The translations under genes and the position numbers were made by a program. DNA of 7,574 bases from Clostridiaceae bacterium (GTDB taxonomy: Bacteria > Bacillota > Clostridia > Saccharofermentanales > DTU023), in NCBI GenBank assembly GCA_012728535.1, contig JAAYEX010000167.1, positions 1 through 7,574 of the forward strand. Direction: 5' to 3'. The notes below the pieces were generated by a model, which saw nothing but the letters and a program-made list of their open reading frames with translations, did not search any database and was not told the origin of the DNA. Positions 6,515 to 7,574 of this stretch are shown here, piece by piece (position 1 is the first letter of the stretch; each line of letters begins with the position of its first letter).

Positions 6515-7063
6515 TTAATCCTCTTCGAGCAGGGTTTTTATCATAACGGAATAAAACTTCTCCGGATCGCGTCGGAAGGAAAAGGCTGCCTTTCGTGCTA
6601 ATTCCTCGCTTGGCAGCTCCAACTCAACACTAAAAGAATCACCCCGCTCACTCAGGTGCCGGACCTGGAGCAGATAGGATCCCTTCTCGGTCAGCTTGTA
6701 ATCAGCCTCTATCGCCTTACGTTTCCTTCGCTCAATATTGGTTTCTGCCAGGTGCTCACTTACCCAGCGACGTACACTTTCCGCTATTTGGTCTTCCAGG
6801 GCCAACAATATTTTTTCGCCCTGGATGGTGAGGTAGCATTCCGCGCCACTCCGGGCATCAGTTGAATCAGTAATCAGATCGGTATCCATCAGAACGATCA
6901 GTTCAGAAGACTCCAGCCAGTTGAGCGCTTCCGCCAGCATGAAATAGTCAGCTGTCAGAGTACCCAGCGCAGTCTCAATCAGATCGCTGCGTTGTAATCC
7001 GGGAGCCTCCCGCAGGATATATAAAAGGTGCAGTTTTTCTCTGGTAATATCCTTGCCATCCAT
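6515..7063 (-). CDS. DUF4364 family protein, probable winged-helix protein
   Basis: The product has 182 residues, the usual size of this Clostridia-enriched family of unknown function. The N-terminal ~75 residues (REKLHLLYILREAPGLQRSD, then YFMLAEALNWLESSELIVL) have the helix pattern of a winged-helix DNA-binding fold. YLTIQGEKILLAL then resembles the wing and following helix. Helix-rich residues ~90-115 lead to a C-terminal alpha/beta part (GSYLLQVRHLSERGDSFSVE, then LPSEELARKAAFSFRRDPEKFYSVMI), typical for the family. A regulatory role is inference only. The start at 7063 is supported by GGAAAGAGGT at 7080-7071 on the minus strand, 7 bases upstream. It is the last gene of a minus-strand cluster, 31 bases after DUF503, and converges on the flavodiiron gene with a 27-base gap. 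Confidence 0.85.
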   Translation of the reverse strand: MDGKDITREKLHLLYILREAPGLQRSDLIETALGTLTADYFMLAEALNWLESSELIVLMDTDLITDSTDARSGAECYLTIQGEKILLALEDQIAESVRRWVSEHLAETNIERRKRKAIEADYKLTEKGSYLLQVRHLSERGDSFSVELELPSEELARKAAFSFRRDPEKFYSVMIKTLLEED

Positions 7064-7094
7064 TTTAATAACCTCTTTCCGGAGATGTCTGTCT

Positions 7095-7385
7095 CTAATA
7101 GAAACTATAGATGTCCTGTTCTACGAGACTGATTTCACCTTCAGCATTTTCGTATACATAATCAGTAAAAGTCTCCGCCATCTGCTCAGCGTCGCTTTGG
7201 CTTAGTGACGTGTGACTGAGCCCGAGAACGAGGGTCTGATGCACGTCCTGAGACTCAACCTCCTTAATCGAAATATTGTACCGCTTACTCATAGAATCAA
7301 CGAGAGAACGTTTAACCCTGCGTTTGTCTTTGAGAGACTTTACCCAGGGCAGTTTGATCACAAAACGCATGGCAAGAATAAACAT
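7095..7385 (-). CDS. DUF503 family protein (YlxP-like)
   Basis: This small protein has 96 residues, as usual for DUF503 (Bacillus YlxP). The family core is clear: SLKDKRRVKRSLVDSMSKRY at 17-36, then NISIKEVESQDVHQ and LVLGLSH. The start M1 puts the SLKDKR motif at residue 17, where it sits in homologues, so the alternative M6 is less likely. Function is unknown. In Bacillus-type genomes it lies in the nusA-infB-rbfA translation operon, so the present place, after an oxidoreductase gene and before DUF4364, is different. The start lies 4 bases after the upstream stop, implying translational coupling; its RBS (GAAAGG, about 7399-7394 on the minus strand) falls inside the preceding coding region. 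Confidence 0.9.
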   Translation of the reverse strand: MFILAMRFVIKLPWVKSLKDKRRVKRSLVDSMSKRYNISIKEVESQDVHQTLVLGLSHTSLSQSDAEQMAETFTDYVYENAEGEISLVEQDIYSFY

Positions 7386-7389
7386 CTTT

Positions 7390-7574
7390 TCAGCCTTTCA
7401 TGTCTTTCAGCTCGAAATTCTCGCTGGGGTAGGGGATGGTCCGTCCTTTTTTGGCCGCTTCCAAAAGTGTTAGTACTAGGCTGAGTGAGCTGAGTCCGTC
7501 AGCGACAGTTGGCAAATCGGAACTAAGAGCTGATTCCAGAACCCTACCATACATTAGGGTGTGAGCCTTGCCGA
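7390..7574 (-). CDS. C-terminal end of a Gfo/Idh/MocA-type oxidoreductase (start outside window)
   Basis: Reading the minus strand from the right edge gives about 60 codons ending in TGA at 7392-7390. The visible peptide includes GKAHTLMYGRVLESAL, then SSDLPTVADGLSSLSLVLTL and LEAAKKGRTIPYPSENFELK. The pattern xDGxxSLxLVLxLLEAAKKGRxI is the typical last helix and tail of NAD(P)-dependent Gfo/Idh/MocA dehydrogenases, which act on sugars, inositols and related substrates. The Rossmann fold and catalytic EKP motif would lie beyond the edge and cannot be checked, and no substrate can be named. It is the upstream partner of DUF503, 4 bases apart, so it leads the visible minus-strand operon. Confidence 0.75.
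   Translation of the reverse strand, partial: GKAHTLMYGRVLESALSSDLPTVADGLSSLSLVLTLLEAAKKGRTIPYPSENFELKDMKG

Noticed and set aside
6491..6520. GATTAA (6491-6496) and TTAATC (6515-6520) as a bidirectional terminator between the convergent genes
   Set aside because: Six AT-rich pairs around an 18-base loop are too weak, and the right arm runs into the DUF4364 stop region. No other terminator is visible in the 27-base gap.
7212..7484. Plus-strand open frame opposite DUF503 and the oxidoreductase end
   Set aside because: It overlaps two minus-strand genes with family matches, and its translation looks random.

Overview
The window looks like a chromosomal segment from an anaerobic, low-to-moderate GC Firmicute of the class Clostridia. 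The reasons are a Clostridia-type DUF4364 protein, a rubredoxin next to a class A flavodiiron protein, cobT, purine-rich Shine-Dalgarno sites and short intergenic gaps. Genus cannot be fixed from sequence alone. I see no mobile element, CRISPR array, rRNA or tRNA, and no gene-free stretch longer than about 92 bases.

Plus strand, left part (1-4965). A long 5'-truncated gene encodes a multidomain protein. It has propeller-like repeats, then a galactose-binding-like beta-sandwich, then a region reminiscent of a GH51/GH39-type glycosidase barrel whose acid/base motif seems lost, then a terminal beta-domain. It is followed at 58 bases by uppP (undecaprenyl-diphosphate phosphatase) and at 38 more bases by cobT (lower-ligand activation in cobalamin synthesis). 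The three genes could be one transcript. uppP and cobT share the same ribosome-binding layout, AGGTGAG-N2-ATG.

Plus strand, middle part (4966-6487). A new transcription unit starts with a TATAAT box embedded in a 7-3-7 inverted repeat, a candidate repressor operator. It is followed by a strong ribosome-binding site, a 54-residue rubredoxin, an intrinsic terminator, and a flavodiiron protein whose RBS begins just after the terminator's U-tract. This is a classic O2/NO detoxification pair: rubredoxin delivers electrons to the flavodiiron protein, which reduces O2 to water or NO to N2O. The terminator suggests that rubredoxin is made in excess over the oxidase.

Minus strand, right part (6515-7574). 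Three co-directional genes converge on the flavodiiron gene. In transcription order they are the C-terminal end of a Gfo/Idh/MocA-type oxidoreductase (its start lies beyond the right edge), a DUF503 (YlxP-like) protein 4 bases downstream, and a DUF4364 protein with a probable N-terminal winged helix 31 bases further on. They are probably one operon whose promoter is off the window.

Most of the window is ordinary core metabolism and stress defence. The parts most worth a second look are the large protein at the left edge and the palindromic promoter plus internal terminator around the rubredoxin gene.
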